DNA of 64,000 bases from positions 13,555,501 to 13,619,500 of the forward strand of contig NC_133179.1 in the NCBI RefSeq assembly GCF_049306965.1, read 5' to 3'. The notes beneath the pieces are model-generated. The model worked only from the letters and a program-made list of their open reading frames with translations. It was not told the origin of the DNA and did not search any database. Shown here one piece after another: positions 10,091-21,269 of the stretch; the first letter of the stretch is position 1, and every line of letters starts with the position of its first letter. Both the position numbers and the translations under genes were made by a program. This DNA comes from Danio rerio (Eukaryota; Chordata; Actinopteri; Cypriniformes; Danionidae).

Positions 10091-10930
10091 ACAGTGGTGC
10101 ATGAGGGTAAACACATGCTCACTGACAATAAAATAGTGGGTTCAAAGCCCTCTTCAGCTTCAAGCATGAACAGGATATTAGGAAAATCAGGGTGAAATAT
10201 AAGTCCCAGCATGTGATCAGTAGTTAGAGCACTGAACTGTTGCAAAGAAGGCCTGTGATAAAAGGTGTTTGTGAAATCCAAGTGTCTGTAACATCAGTCT
10301 TGAACATGAAAGTCACAGTGGCGCATGTGGTTAAACTCATGCTCTCTCATGATGGAGTTGTGGGTTCAAATCCCACTGCAGTTAAAGTTTTAACAGGATA
10401 TTAGTAAAATCAGGGTGAAATATAAGTTCCAGCATGTGTTCAGTAAGGAGATCTATGGCTTGCTGGTTAAAGCACTGCACTGTAATAAAGAAGACCTGGG
10501 TTCAAATCTCACTATTGCAAACATGAAGTAAATAACGTAATATTTGACAGACTTTGCTAAACTCCTCATGCAAGTGTGAGAGCCACAGTGGCGCTACTGG
10601 ATGAACACATGCTCTCTGCGGGGAAGGTTGTTGTAGACTTGTGTTCAAACCCCAGCTCTGCTCTATCTTTGCACAGCGAGCAGTGAAATAATAGTCAAAT
10701 ATGAGTTCCAGCATGTGCTTTATCATGAGAAATGTGGCTCAGTGGTAGAGCACTGTGCTCTCATCAAAGAGATCTGGGTTCAAACCCCACTCAAGCTTTA
10801 AATGTTTTCATGTTCACTTGAATAGTCAAATATGAGTTCCAGCACATCATTCTACATGTGATCTGTGACTCAGTGGTAGAGCAATGCCTCACAGGATAAG
10901 AGGTCGCTGGTTCAATCCCAGCCAGATCAC
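10091..10930 (+). repeat. tRNA-like array, right arm (mirror of 8365-9204)
   Basis: Modules at about 10091-10160, 10312-10381, 10449-10514, 10579-10659, 10728-10794 and 10858-10930. The module at 10312 has a perfect 5-bp T stem (GTGGG / CCCAC), the one at 10728 has a perfect A-box (TGGCTCAGTGG), and the one at 10579 has a pairable AGAGC/GCTCT end. The array opposes the minus-strand spliced unit at 11185-11955. Confidence 0.65.
10858..10930 (+). other. Best-preserved tRNA-like module (Val-like), right arm
   Basis: Mirror of 8365-8437. It keeps the 8-bp acceptor and 5-bp T stems, but the D arm reads GTGACTCAGTGG here and GTGGCTCAGTGG in the left arm, a single change that weakens the D stem. 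The two arms can therefore be told apart. Confidence 0.5.
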
Positions 10931-11184
10931 TGCGATATGTGTGAATGTGGTGTGAAAGAAGGGGTGGGATGGGTCGGGTCCCACCCTGACCTACGGGGCC
11001 ATGTACAGCAGGGGTTATGCTGCTTTTTACCACAAAATTAAATTTAGCTGTATAAAAATTCGGACCCCCGTCCCTTCTCCTCCCGTTTCGGTTACTATCA
11101 TTTCCTTTCCAGAGGGACGACCCTCCAGAAAGAAAAGGATAATAACCGATACACCAAACCTCAAACACAAGGTGCGGGTCTCAC

Positions 11185-11955
11185 CTGTCCAGCAGCAGAC
11201 GTCCGTCCTTACAGTCCACGGCTGTCAAATGTCCCAGAGCTCCGCTTCTCTTGGCTGTACAGTCCAAACACAAGCTTCAGTCTGGAGAGGAAACACAAAT
11301 AAAGACTTTACTACAAAAACACATCTGAAACAGCAGAACTGATCAGAGTTCAGCAACATAAGATAACGTACAGTACAGTGTCTATTGACAGCTACAATAT
11401 TGAAGACTGCAGCTCTACAAAAGCTCACTAATTGACTTTTAAACAAGGATAAGTGCAGATTTATGCTGCTTTATAATATAAATATCACAATATTCTCTCT
11501 CAAAGAAACTATAAACATAAACTCTATCAGTGACATTAGCAAGAAACATGTAAACAATCAGATAATACTTCATGAAAGCTGAGGAAAGCTTCATTCATGC
11601 TTGTTTGTCAGACTCCACTGTTGAACATGTTGAAGATTAAAGACAGCATCAACATCAGCTCTGACTCTTACAGTGTTCAACTCATTTCATCCATCACAAC
11701 AGAAATATACATCAACTGACAGACGAGCTGTATTCATAACAGCAGACACTATTAATCAGCGCTCTTTATAAAGAGCAGAAGCTGTTTATAGAGCCCGTGT
11801 CAGTCATTTCACAAGCAGAAAGAGAACTTTATAGGAGCTGATACTCACAGGTGAGTCTCTTCAGTCGATTCCTGCACTTGATCGCAGATTGTTAATCTGC
11901 TGTTGAGCTGGAATATGTGCTGTTTAAACACATTAGGAGGCTGTCGCTAAACTGT
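11185..11955 (-). ncRNA. Spliced transcription unit, palindrome right arm (putative lncRNA)
   Basis: Mirror copy of 7340-8110: exon 2 is 11185-11281 and exon 1 begins left of about 11955 and ends at 11849, with the same donors and acceptor. It points left, towards the left-arm unit, so the two genes converge across the palindrome centre. A read-through transcript from either side would contain both arms and could fold into a hairpin several kilobases long. Splice signals are seen; transcription is not. Confidence 0.45.
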
Positions 11956-12144
11956 CATCTGTAAATGATATATTTAAAATAAACTAGGAGTTTTGTTTTG
12001 GCGACTGTCATCTGTCATCACACGCTTCTTCCTTGTTGTCAAACAAACACCTGAAGCTGTGAGTCAGACTAAACGTGAAGCCGCTCCCGCCGTCTAGTGG
12101 AGCGGATGAAGAACTGCACTAAATAATAATACTAAATAAAAGTA

Positions 12145-12781
12145 CAGACGTGTGCTTGAACCCACGACTTCATCACAGGCTCGTTCGTCTTCAAGTAAGG
12201 TGTTTATCCAGTGGAGCCACACTGCCTTACATGCTCTCTGCTGAAGTTTAACACACTTTGATGGATGTAATGCAGCTTGTTGGCTTTAACATTGGCTATA
12301 ATGGGACTTGAACCCAGGACTCCAGATTTTCAAGCAAACTCTTTATCTCACACACCACAGAGGATGTGGAGATGTTTAATATTTTGGTGTTTAAATGTTT
12401 AGTTCAGCTTCAACACTAATAATAACTCAACATGAGCATCAGGAGGACTTGAACTCAGGACTCTGTGATAAACACACAACACTTTTACCAGCTGAGCCAC
12501 TGAGTCTGACACTTTCTGCTGTTTTTCTCTCAGTTTTATCCAGAGATTTGTTGTGAGAAACAATAATGTGAAAATGCAGGATTGTAAATCAGACTTTGAT
12601 GATCTGCAGACGAGCGATCATCCACTGAGCCACAGAGATCTCAATAAATTACTTCTTTATTATTGTTAGTAAGTCTAGTTTAGCGAACACTGATAATAAT
12701 TCAACATCAGCAATATCGAGAGCTGAACTCTGGTCTTGTTGACTCAAGGCAATGACTTTCCTGCTGCGCCACTGAGATTGA
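12145..12781 (-). repeat. tRNA-like array, right arm outer part (mirror of 6514-7150)
   Basis: Five minus-strand modules at about 12145-12222, 12293-12357, 12435-12505, 12570-12640 and 12711-12781, the counterparts of the left outer array. Small differences between arms are visible, for example in the spacer after the second module near 12290-12300. Confidence 0.6.
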
Positions 12782-13454
12782 GGATCTCAGATGTTTTAGA
12801 CTCAGGTTTGGTCATCAGACTACATTGAAGAGCAGCTGAAAGCAGATAAATGTGTTAATGAGCGCCACCTTGTGGACAACAAGTCTATCTGCATTCATAC
12901 ATGAAAACATCAGCAGAACTTTAAGGGACAGCTCTGTGATCCTGATCCTGCTGAGCCGATCTCCTGAGTTTAGCTGCAACCCTGATTAAAAACAGCAGCA
13001 GCAGCTGATCAAGGCCTTCAGCATCACTGGTGTTGCATTGTTTGTGAGAGAAATAAAATATTTTCTTTATTAATTGTTATTTACATATCTTGCGTTATCA
13101 TTTTGAGTTTGATTATATATTTTGTTGACCATGTTTATGTTGTGCAACTCAGACCACTTGTTTTAATACATAGAATAATGTTTTCTTGCCACATCAGTTT
13201 ACTCACTCAAATCAAAGCTGAACTAAACCTCTGTCCTAAACATCAATAAAATAAACACATCAGCAGTCCAGTCAGGGGCCTGTAGCATGAAGCTGAATTA
13301 GTTGGCTAAACAATTATGTTTTAGATTTTTTTGCACCAGTTTTGGGTTTTAGGTAGAGCTGCAGGATATTGAAAAAAAAACAGACATTGCAATATTTAGT
13401 TTTTTTATGGTATATACTGCAATAGAAATATAATGTCAGACAATAAGACTAATA

Positions 13455-13698
13455 CTTGTTCTCCCCGTGTTCGTGTGGGTTTCCCCCACAAATCCAAAGA
13501 CATGCGAAATAGGTGAATTGGGTAAGCTAAATTGTGTAATGCTAATTGTGAATGAGTGTGTGTGGATGTTTCCCATGCATCTTTTTGCAGCTAGAAGTGC
13601 ATCAGCTGCGTAAAACATATGCTGCTTAAGTTGGCGGTTCATTCCACAGTGGTTAATAAAGGAAGAAAGCCGAAAATAAAGTGAATGAACAAAGGAAT
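13455..13698 (+). mobile_element. 5'-truncated DANA SINE, private to unit A
   Basis: The DANA body from TTCTCCCCGTGTTCGTGTGG to the AAAATAAAGTGAATGAAC tail is present; the tRNA head is missing. GACTAATA flanks both sides (13447-13454 and 13699-13706) as target duplication. Unit B has the empty site near 23960, so the insertion postdates the A/B duplication or was lost in B. Confidence 0.85.
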
Positions 13699-14604
13699 GA
13701 CTAATAGTTTGACTTTAAAATAATTTTGATTGTGATGATTTTGTCAGGGAGTGAATCTGCATACAATATAATACACATAAAACAAGCATAAATTAATAAA
13801 ACAGTCCTGAGAGACAGAAATTAAAAGATCAAATGTAAAATATCACTTTATAAGGTTGAAAATCTTTCATTAAAGTTGTCCTCACACTATTTAACAACAT
13901 CCTGTCCTGTCTTAGGAACATTTTGAAACTCTTTTCTGATACGCTTCAAACGTTGATTATTTTAGCCTTCATTGTGGAAATAATTAAATGCAATTATTCT
14001 TTGTTGAAACTACACATTTGATCATTTCTAGTGCCCAAATGGTTTTAATTCACTTTAAATCTTACATTGTCTAATACAGACCTGAAAAGTCTTTCACTCA
14101 GTGAGAGTTAAACTGTTCAGAACTGAACTCTGTCTTCTGGTTACTCACAATCCCAACTCAACACAGAAGATCCTCCGATGTGACTATTGCAGATTTGCAC
14201 ATTGTGATATCGATGCTGAAACAATATAGATTTAGGTAACATCAATGCAGCTGGACTTTAATCACTCTTTGTTGGCATCATAGAGCAGCCGAGCTGAGCT
14301 GAGCTCCTTCGTGGCACCTAAAGGCCAGAATTGGTGCAACCTAAACTGAAACTGAACTGGCCAGCCACTAATCTGGCTTCATAGCACAGACTCCACATCT
14401 CCACAATACGAGTGAAAGCTGTGGTTGTTTGAGAGGGGGATGGTGGTGTCTCTCCCTGAGCTCCAGAAGTGTGTCCAGAAAGGCTTCTGCTTTTGCCTGC
14501 AAAAAAAAAAAAAAATAAGTCCAATAAAAAAATTGCTCAGCCGTCTCTTCCCCAGATGTTTAGGTTCTCTTTCTAGTGGAGTGACCCTCCAATAAATCTA
14601 ATAA

Positions 14605-14675
14605 AGGGTTCATTCTGCTGTGGCGACCTCTTATAAATAAAGGGAATAAGCCAAAGGAAAATGAATTAATGATTA
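14605..14675 (+). mobile_element. DANA 3' tail fragment
   Basis: 'GGTTCATTCTGCTGTGGCGA' and 'AAGGAAAATGAATTAATGAT' match the last 70 bases of DANA. Confidence 0.7.
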
Positions 14676-16315
14676 AATATATTTTAATAATTATATAAAA
14701 TATTAACTTTTAAAATAAACACAAATGAATCAGATGCTTTAGATCAGTTTGGAAATAACCCACGTCAATGTCATGCTTTCACATGCCAGGTAAAATATTC
14801 ATGTTGCAGATAATAATAATAAAAGGTAAATAACCCTGCAGCAGTTGCTTTTACCCAAAACATTTTCAAAAGTGAGAAGAACCTAATCATCCTAATAAGG
14901 AGAAAAAATATGAGGGGCTGATATAAATGAAGAGACTTAAGAGCACACATAAGAGTCTGAGCATTGCTCTTAAGTGTTGACATGATGCTGTTTGTCACAG
15001 AAATAATAATAACCATGAGGGCAGCATTCTCTCTCAATTATGAATCACATTTATTCTCAATGGGAACTAAGACTGTGATTCTCTCACACCTCTCTTTTTG
15101 TTTCATTTTTTTGCTCCAATTAACAGAGTGCTCTTGTCCGTGTACACAAACTATCAACATTTTAAGCTTTCATAGAGAAACACAGACATGTTACAATAGA
15201 GATTTATGACTGATTGCTGAATAAACTGTGGCTTGTTATTGTGTGATTGTGACCAATAATGTGGTGATCCAGCAAGACCTGGAAATCAATCACCATCATT
15301 CAGGCTCGCAGCTAGACTGGTGAAAAGGGGGGTTCATTTTTTTCAGTAAGTGGACCTTTTGCAGTTATTCGCCTTATGTTCTACTTAATTATGAGATTTA
15401 AGTATTGCATTTTAGGGTCATTTTAAACACTATTTTTTGTTGGATTAGCTTGACGGATGGTCATCATAACCACACTGTTTCATGTACCAAAAACATTTGC
15501 TAAATATATAAAAATAAAGAAATATGAAATTAATACTTAGTTTTAAATACAAATTAGTTACATCATAAATCATTAGGAAATAAAGTAGTTAAAGTTTTTG
15601 TAAAAACAAAAGTACATTTTGGAGCTTCAAACCTTTTTATTTATTTATTTTTTTTCTAGAATCAGGTCCAAGGTTCAGAATAAAAGCTGGGCTACTTGTA
15701 GTGAAAGATGACTTTACTTTTGTCATATTATATGTTCTCCTGCACAGCCGGATGTTGGACTCATGAAAAATAATTGTTTGCATTTAATGCAGGTCTTCTT
15801 TGATGGGTTATTTTCACAATTTATGATGGCATAGCAGTCAAAAAAGACAAATGAGCTCATGTATGGGGTTTCCAGATATGTTGATATTCGGAGTAACTAC
15901 ATTTTGTGGTAAGGATGATGAAGCTGTAATACATTTATTTTGAATGTGAATTTATCTTCAAGATTTCATCTTGTTTGGAGTTTTTTTATGCATAAACACA
16001 AATGCATTTCTTCAGTCTCTACTTTTCCACATGTTCTGATTGAAGTTGACCCAATGCTAAAATCTTTCCGTATGTGTAACAACAACAAAATGTGTCAGAT
16101 TCTTGGTTCTATATGAAGAACTGTTGTCTTTTGACTCTTATTTGACTTGGATAGCTTTTCTTTAATGCTCTTAATTGCTTTATTTTCTTATATCTTACTT
16201 AGGCCTGTCATTACAATGGGATCTCATCCAGACTGTGATTTTATTTTATTTTTTGCTGATAAATATTAGATATTTGTAAAAATAAATAAAGTAACAATGT
16301 TGTCTATCACCCCTG

Positions 16316-16392
<77 letters not shown>

Positions 16393-17100
16393 ATAAGGTA
16401 TAGGTTTTGTTACTGGTTTAAGCTGGTCAGGACCAGCACATGACTATGACCAGCTAAAACCTACCTTACCTTCCTTCCTATCTAAATTACAAACATTCAC
16501 AGGAGGTGAGCATCAGTTCCCTTTTGTGGTCATTGAGTTTATCCATTACGACTTCTCTTTACCTAACCTGTGTTTGACCATGGCTGACACATATAGCAGT
16601 AAAGTTAGTTTTAGGTTCGCACATTCGTTCAGTGGCAACTTGTGACGTTCTCCTTATATTGTTTACCAAGGTAGTTTGAATATTCAGTCTGAAATCACAT
16701 GTAAGTATGACTTGAAAACGACATTAGCGCTATTTAGTAGACTGCCAACAGTGCTGTACTTTGATAGCCATTGGCTGCTAATGTGATTTCACTATTTAGA
16801 ATGTGCAAATAATACTTCTCAGAAATTATATTATTAAGGAGAACGTCTGAATGTGTGAATATAAAACCAACTTTACCTCAATGTGACACATTCCTTGCAC
16901 ATAGGCTACACTTACACACATTGATGGCTTTTTAAAACAAACACGTCATAGGCTTTTTAACTTAAGTCTAAGCATTTTTTATATTACATCTCATAGAAAT
17001 TAAAACTATTAAATAATAAATAAACTAAATTAATTAATGACAACATTTTACATTATTCAACTTTTAAATATCATCTGTTAAACAGAATTTACAGAAATAA
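14676..17100. other. Duplicated intergenic DNA of unit A
   Basis: No gene is supported. About 14760-15620 matches 26330-27130 closely, and the rest matches unit B with gaps: unit B lacks most of about 15860-16200 and the TA run. Reading frames at 14771-15209 recur in unit B but show no family features and are cut there. Confidence 0.5.
16318..16388. repeat. (TA)n microsatellite
   Basis: About 35 uninterrupted AT repeats. The matching place in unit B (about 27640) has none, so the tract grew after duplication or was lost in B. Confidence 0.95.
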
Positions 17101-17761
17101 TGATGTGTGTGAGTGATGTTCTTGAAAAGCTGCTTTGCAAACAGACAGAAGTGCTCAAAACCCCACATGCTGGTGACAGAACAGTGTTCAACACTCGTGT
17201 TGTTTGTGTTTGTCCAGATGACTCTAAACACTGGCCATTTTAGTCATCTTATCCGTTCTTCAGAGCTCATTGCTGAACCAATATTTCACCGATAATTTCT
17301 ACGTTCATTTAGTAATTCAGATGCTCGAAAAACTGACAGATTCGTTCAGAAATATAGAAGAAATAATTGGTGCACACTCACCTGCAGCAGAGCAAAGCAG
17401 ACATCCACTTCTGCTTGAAGATTGATTGATACACTTGATGACCACAAGAGGGACCCTGCAGATACAATGAGTGATAGAATGTTCGCTTGTTTGTTTATTT
17501 ATTTACTTTACTTAGAAAAAAGTTTTTAATCACTAAACACATTCAGTCATATGCAGGAGGGCCTATTCAAGCTAGATATTTAATGACAGTCTGTACCTGG
17601 AAGTCATTTTCAGTCTGTCTTGTAGAAAGTATGCAGTTCCCCTTCCGCTCCGCTAGAGGCGCAAGAGACCTCACGTTTAGCACGAGGCTCACCTGTGGCT
17701 CTCTGTAAACAACACGACGATTGACCACAGTCAAAACAAAGCTTTCTGACCGTTTTAAAGA

Positions 17762-17769
17762 TATAAAAG
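17762..17769 (+). promoter_or_regulatory. TATA box of the unit A transcript
   Basis: TATAAAAG, preceded by CGTTTTAAAGA, 138 bases before the donor at 17900. It is conserved with copies 0 and B. Confidence 0.55.
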
Positions 17770-17792
17770 TAATTTTCCTGCAGGTGACAGTC

Positions 17793-18631
17793 AGTGAGAG
17801 CCTTTTAATGTCACTTATCAGAACACACTTCAGCCCTTCTGGCAAAAGCATGCGACTATCTCTGGATGATGTGCAGGAATGCTGGACACTCCAACACCTG
17901 TAAGTAACTCTACACTTCTGTCGTTAAAGGATTATAAAGCAATGCTTCATTTGCATTTAATCGTTAATGACGTTTATATTGAGGTGATTGCTGTCAAGTT
18001 TATCATGTAGAATAATAATATTCAGCAGTAGTGCTGTTTGTTTTTGCATGCAGTCTAATGAATTCATGTCTGATATCTTTATTTTTTGAGCTTCTGGTTA
18101 TGATTCATCCAGAATTAATGATTTGTGTGTCCAGTTTCATGTTATAAACTTTAATATATATAATGGTACATGTTTAAATTGTGCAACTGCATTGATTAAA
18201 ATTAAACTCAGCACTGTAAACTAGTTACCATTTGATTGTGTTATGTGGCAATATTATTTTCTTGTAAATCATGTTAGAAATGGCACTAAAAACACAGAAT
18301 ATAGTAATAAATATTTATATAGATATAAAATCATGTAATACATATAGCCTTGAATACTTAACATGTATTTCACTGCATTAAAATAACAAAATAGACATGC
18401 AAGTAATGAAATAATCTACTATAATAATAAACTTTAAATATAATAGTATTGATTTGCAATATGAAAATAAAGAGATTCTTAGTTTTATTTATTGATTTAT
18501 GTATTCCAACCCAACTTTAAATAAATAGTGGAATAGTTTATTTATTTATGTTTTTTTTTTCTTGCAGAGTTTATGTTGGACACATGGACAGTCAGTCGCT
18601 GTAATTGTGGTCATCTGCTCATCATGCTGAG
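17793..18631 (+). ncRNA. Spliced transcription unit of unit A (putative lncRNA)
   Basis: Exon 1 runs from about 17793 (inferred from the TATA box) to 17899, followed by donor GTAAGT. Exon 2 is 18568-18631 (64 nt), after acceptor TTTTCTTGCAG and before donor GTAATTTG. Exon 2 is identical in unit B. No long reading frame joins the exons. Paralogous to the palindrome-arm units by promoter block, exon 1 end and two-exon layout. Further exons must lie to the right; three CCCAGGTAT-like words at 19610-19795 could act as donors, and the antisense tRNA-like array follows. Non-coding nature and transcription are inferences. Confidence 0.45.
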
Positions 18632-19337
18632 GTAATTTGTTTCTACTTTTCTGTTTTTTTGTTTGTTTTGTTATTAAAAAGTGTGAAGACTCCATCAATG
18701 TGTGTTGCAGAATAGATCACACAAATATAGTGATGATAACTTTCTCAACCTCATGTCTTATTGGAACATGGAAAAATATTTAGCATCAAGTTATTTTATT
18801 TATTTTTCTGCACAGTGGATATTTTTTCTCCACTGATTTCCGTCATTCAGGCTTGTAAACACATACGGACATAAACATAATTTACTCTTCTCGTTTCACA
18901 TTGTAGCAGTTGAAACATTTGTATTTGTCAGGATGTTTGCTGTTTTATTATGCATTTTACTGTTATTTATTCCCATCATTTAGTATTGAATTTTTCTATA
19001 GTATGATTTATTTGTCAGTAGTCATTTTTACACTTTTAAATTCTGAATATGTCTTTAATAATTTTTAAGTATTTAAGTATTAACTATTCTAAGAATATTA
19101 TTTTAATAATTTAAAGTCGTTCAATTAATTAATAATTTTATACCCTGTATTTGAAATTTTATTAAATAATTGAACAGGTTTAAAATGAAAATAATATATG
19201 TATTTTTATTTTTTCATTTTTTTTTCTTTTGCAAAAACATGAATTTTTTTTAAATCCAATTTTCACTTTTTTTTTTTTTTTATAAATCTGTGGAGGAGTG
19301 GTATCTTTAAATTAAACAAACAAACAGTTGTTAGTAT
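18632..19337. other. Intronic or intergenic AT-rich DNA
   Basis: T-rich and A-rich runs only; nothing coding is seen. It matches 29833-30520 in unit B. Confidence 0.4.
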
Positions 19338-19421
19338 GAGAAACTGGTGGTTGAGTGGTCAGAGCTCTTGGTTGGAGATCCAAGCCTGACACAGCAGAAC
19401 AGGGTTCAAATCACCACGCTG
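19338..19421 (+). other. tRNA-Ser-like module, unit A
   Basis: An 84-nt segment with an A-box-like GGTTGAGTGGTC, a 5-bp anticodon stem (CTTGG / CCAAG) around a loop containing TTGGAGA (GGA would be a Ser anticodon), a long variable region as in class II tRNAs, and a B-box-like GGTTCAAATCA. The acceptor stem is not convincing (GTGG can pair with CCAC). It has the same strand as the spliced unit, opposite to the array that follows. Confidence 0.5.
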
Positions 19422-19489
19422 ATACTAGTTTTGGGAATTTTTGCAAAAAAAAGTTTTTTTTTTTTAAAAAAAGGAAAAAAATTTTCTCT

Positions 19490-19812
19490 TTTTTTGCTCC
19501 ACCTTCTGTCTCTGCTCCTCCCCTCTCTCCTTGTCCCGCCTCTCTCTGTGTCGTGGCTACCTCTCCTTGTCCCACCTCTCAGTCCAGCCTACCTTTCTGT
19601 ATTACTGCCCCAGGTTTGTCCGAGTCATCACCGCTGCCTTGTCTTACCACCGCCGGATGGTCTGTGCCTTTGCCACGCACTTCTCTTACCGCCCCAGGTA
19701 TGTTTGTGATCTGGTCCGTGTTTCACTGTGTACTCGCGAGCCTTTCGGTTTTGCTCTCTGCTCCTCCTCTGTTCTGTTATACCGCCCCAGGTATTTTCTT
19801 TGGTGTACTCCG
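19490..19812 (+). other. Pyrimidine-rich block with a repeated CCGCCCCAGGT motif
   Basis: A C/T-rich stretch containing three spaced copies of YTACYGCCCCAGGTWT (near 19605, 19690 and 19785), each of which looks like an exon end plus donor. The frames across it (up to 183 codons) shift against unit B by indels of 1-2 bases and are probably chance products of the skewed base composition. Confidence 0.4.
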
Positions 19813-20904
19813 CACACTTGAGGTGGGTTTCGTACCCACAACTCTCCGTAACCTTGTCCGCAACCAACGGGTGTTATCAGTCGTGCCATCCTGGCTTTCA
19901 CAATGACACCTGCTTTTTGGCGCATTTTGTTTCGTTTAATGATGGCGATTTAACCAAAGCAAAAGTGAGGTTTGAACTCGGGTCTCTAAGATGAAAGCCT
20001 AATGCCTTATCTCCTGAGCCACTGAAGCTCTGGAGTTTGAGTATTGTTTTTGAGTATATTTAGCAATACATCATGTATGTATTTTGCGTATAAGAAGAAT
20101 GATAGTATTTGTGGGATTCGAACTCACACTGTTAAATGTAGTGATTAAGTATTCTCCCACTTAGCCACAAGCTTGTTGATGCTATAAAACTTTCTTTTTG
20201 CAGTTTTATCATCTGTATAGGAATTTTATAAAAGCAATAGTGGGATTTGAACCCGGGTCTCCAAGATAAAAGCGGAGAGGTTTTACCACTGGGCCATTGA
20301 ATTTGTGAGTATTGCAAGCTTTTGGACAGGGTTTTGTTGAAAGCTTTAGTTTATATCACAGAAAAAGTTCGTTTGCAGACTTTAACATTTGCAAAAGTGG
20401 GATTTGAACCCGGATCTCCAAGATGAAAGCTCAAAGAATTTACCACTAGGCCATTGAAGCTGTGAGCGGGAGTTGTTTTGAACAGCGTTTTGTTAAAAAA
20501 GGTAGTTTGTATGACCACAAATGTTTAGATTACAGAGTACCAGCAATAGTGGGATTTGAACCCAGGTCTCTAAGAAGAAAGGTCAAAGATTTTACCACTA
20601 AACTATTGAATCTGTTGCTTTTATGTGGTTTTAGTCAGGGTTTTGTTGAAAGCTTTAATTTATTTGACCAATATTAGCATCAGTGGGATTTGAACATGTG
20701 TCTCCCAGTATAAAGCTTAAAGCGCTTATCACTGGGCCATTGAATCCAAGGGTCTGGTAATGTTTTGGACAGAGTTTTGTTAAAAGCTTTCATTTATAGG
20801 GTTAAAATGGATTAGCTAACAGGGTTTAACACCTGCATTAGTGGGATTTGAACATGGGTCTCCGAGTTGAAAGCACAAAGATTTTACCACTCAACCACTG
20901 AGTC
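19813..20904 (-). repeat. Antisense array of tRNA-like modules, unit A
   Basis: Eight minus-strand modules at about 19813-19890, 19962-20033, 20108-20175, 20233-20303, 20390-20460, 20541-20612, 20676-20747 and 20833-20904. The first has a perfect 5-bp T stem (GTGGG / CCCAC) but a poor A-box. Most of the rest share GTGGGATTTGAAC, then TCTCCAAGAT, then TTTACCACT and GGCCATTGAA on the plus strand. Read on the minus strand, several keep A-box-like GGCCCAGTGGTAAAA and a CTTTCAT or CTTTTAT anticodon-loop-like word, reminiscent of tRNA-Glu. Spacing is about 130-155 bases. Stems are degenerate. Architecture matches the array at 8365-9204 although the sequences differ. Confidence 0.65.
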
Positions 20905-21013
20905 TCAGTTTTGCCCATGTGTTGGACTTCTGTTTTATAGACAGCTTTCAGAAACAGCATCTACATTTATAAAACTAACAACAAATGCCCCTTCAAAACA
21001 GTGTTCAACCTCA

Positions 21014-21088
21014 CAGCTTCAGTAGCTCAAGTATTAACACATCAAGTTTTAAATCTTTAAGACCCGGGTTGGAATCCCACTCTTGCAG
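21014..21088 (+). other. tRNA-like module on the opposite strand to the array, unit A
   Basis: 'TCAGTAGCTCAAGTATTAAC' is A-box-like and 'CCCGGGTTGGAATCCCAC' is B-box-like, 75 nt in all. In unit B the second word is CAGGGTTCGAATCCCAC, which fits the B-box better. Confidence 0.5.
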
Positions 21089-21195
21089 AGCTATTGGGAG
21101 ACAGTTTTGTTTCATTTGTGTTTGATAACACTCATATATGAAGTGGAGTTTTCAAGTATGATTACCCATACTCAAACCTGCTTTTGAATTATCCA

Positions 21196-21269
21196 AGCCC
21201 AGCCGGGACTGAGCTTGCAACCTTTCGATTACAAGTCCAAATCCCTAACCACTAGGCCACAGCTGCCTC
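21196..21269 (-). other. tRNA-derived (Thr-like) SINE-head fragment, unit A
   Basis: On the minus strand: GTGGCCTAGTGGTTAGGGA, then ACTTGTAAT (a TGT anticodon would be Thr), then GGTTGCAAGCTCAGTCC. This resembles tRNA heads of fish SINEs more than a working tRNA. A diverged copy lies in unit B at 32374-32447. Confidence 0.5.

Larger units (their letters stand above)
5519..14372. repeat. Large interrupted palindrome (inverted repeat)
   Basis: The left arm from about 5519 to 9472 is the reverse complement of the right arm from about 9828 to 14372. Through the inner 3 kb the paired positions add up to about 19295 (exon 8014-8110 pairs with 11185-11281; module 8365-8437 with 10858-10930), with almost no differences that I can see. 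Outside about 6.2/13.05 kb the sum drifts because each arm has its own insertions: a LINE-like tail at 5634-5850 on the left and a DANA at 13455-13698 on the right. The right outer arm also forms the start of tandem unit A. Confidence 0.9.

Noticed and set aside
7849-11446. Mirrored short reading frames in the palindrome as proteins
   Set aside because: They read through tRNA-like modules, introns and splice sites and show no codon or family signal; they are equal in both arms only because the DNA is.
6514-12781. Modules as functional tRNA genes
   Set aside because: Most lack paired acceptor or anticodon stems and no T-run terminator follows the best one; called tRNA-like only.
14771-15037. 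88-codon frame shared with 26299-26616 as a conserved protein
   Set aside because: The likeness is explained by the tandem duplication; the frame differs in length and contains indels between copies, with no family features.
19347-19906. Frames of up to 183 codons in the pyrimidine-rich block
   Set aside because: Leu/Pro/Ser-rich translation of a C/T-rich strand; unit B has indels that shift the frame, and a stretch of A/T runs lies inside.
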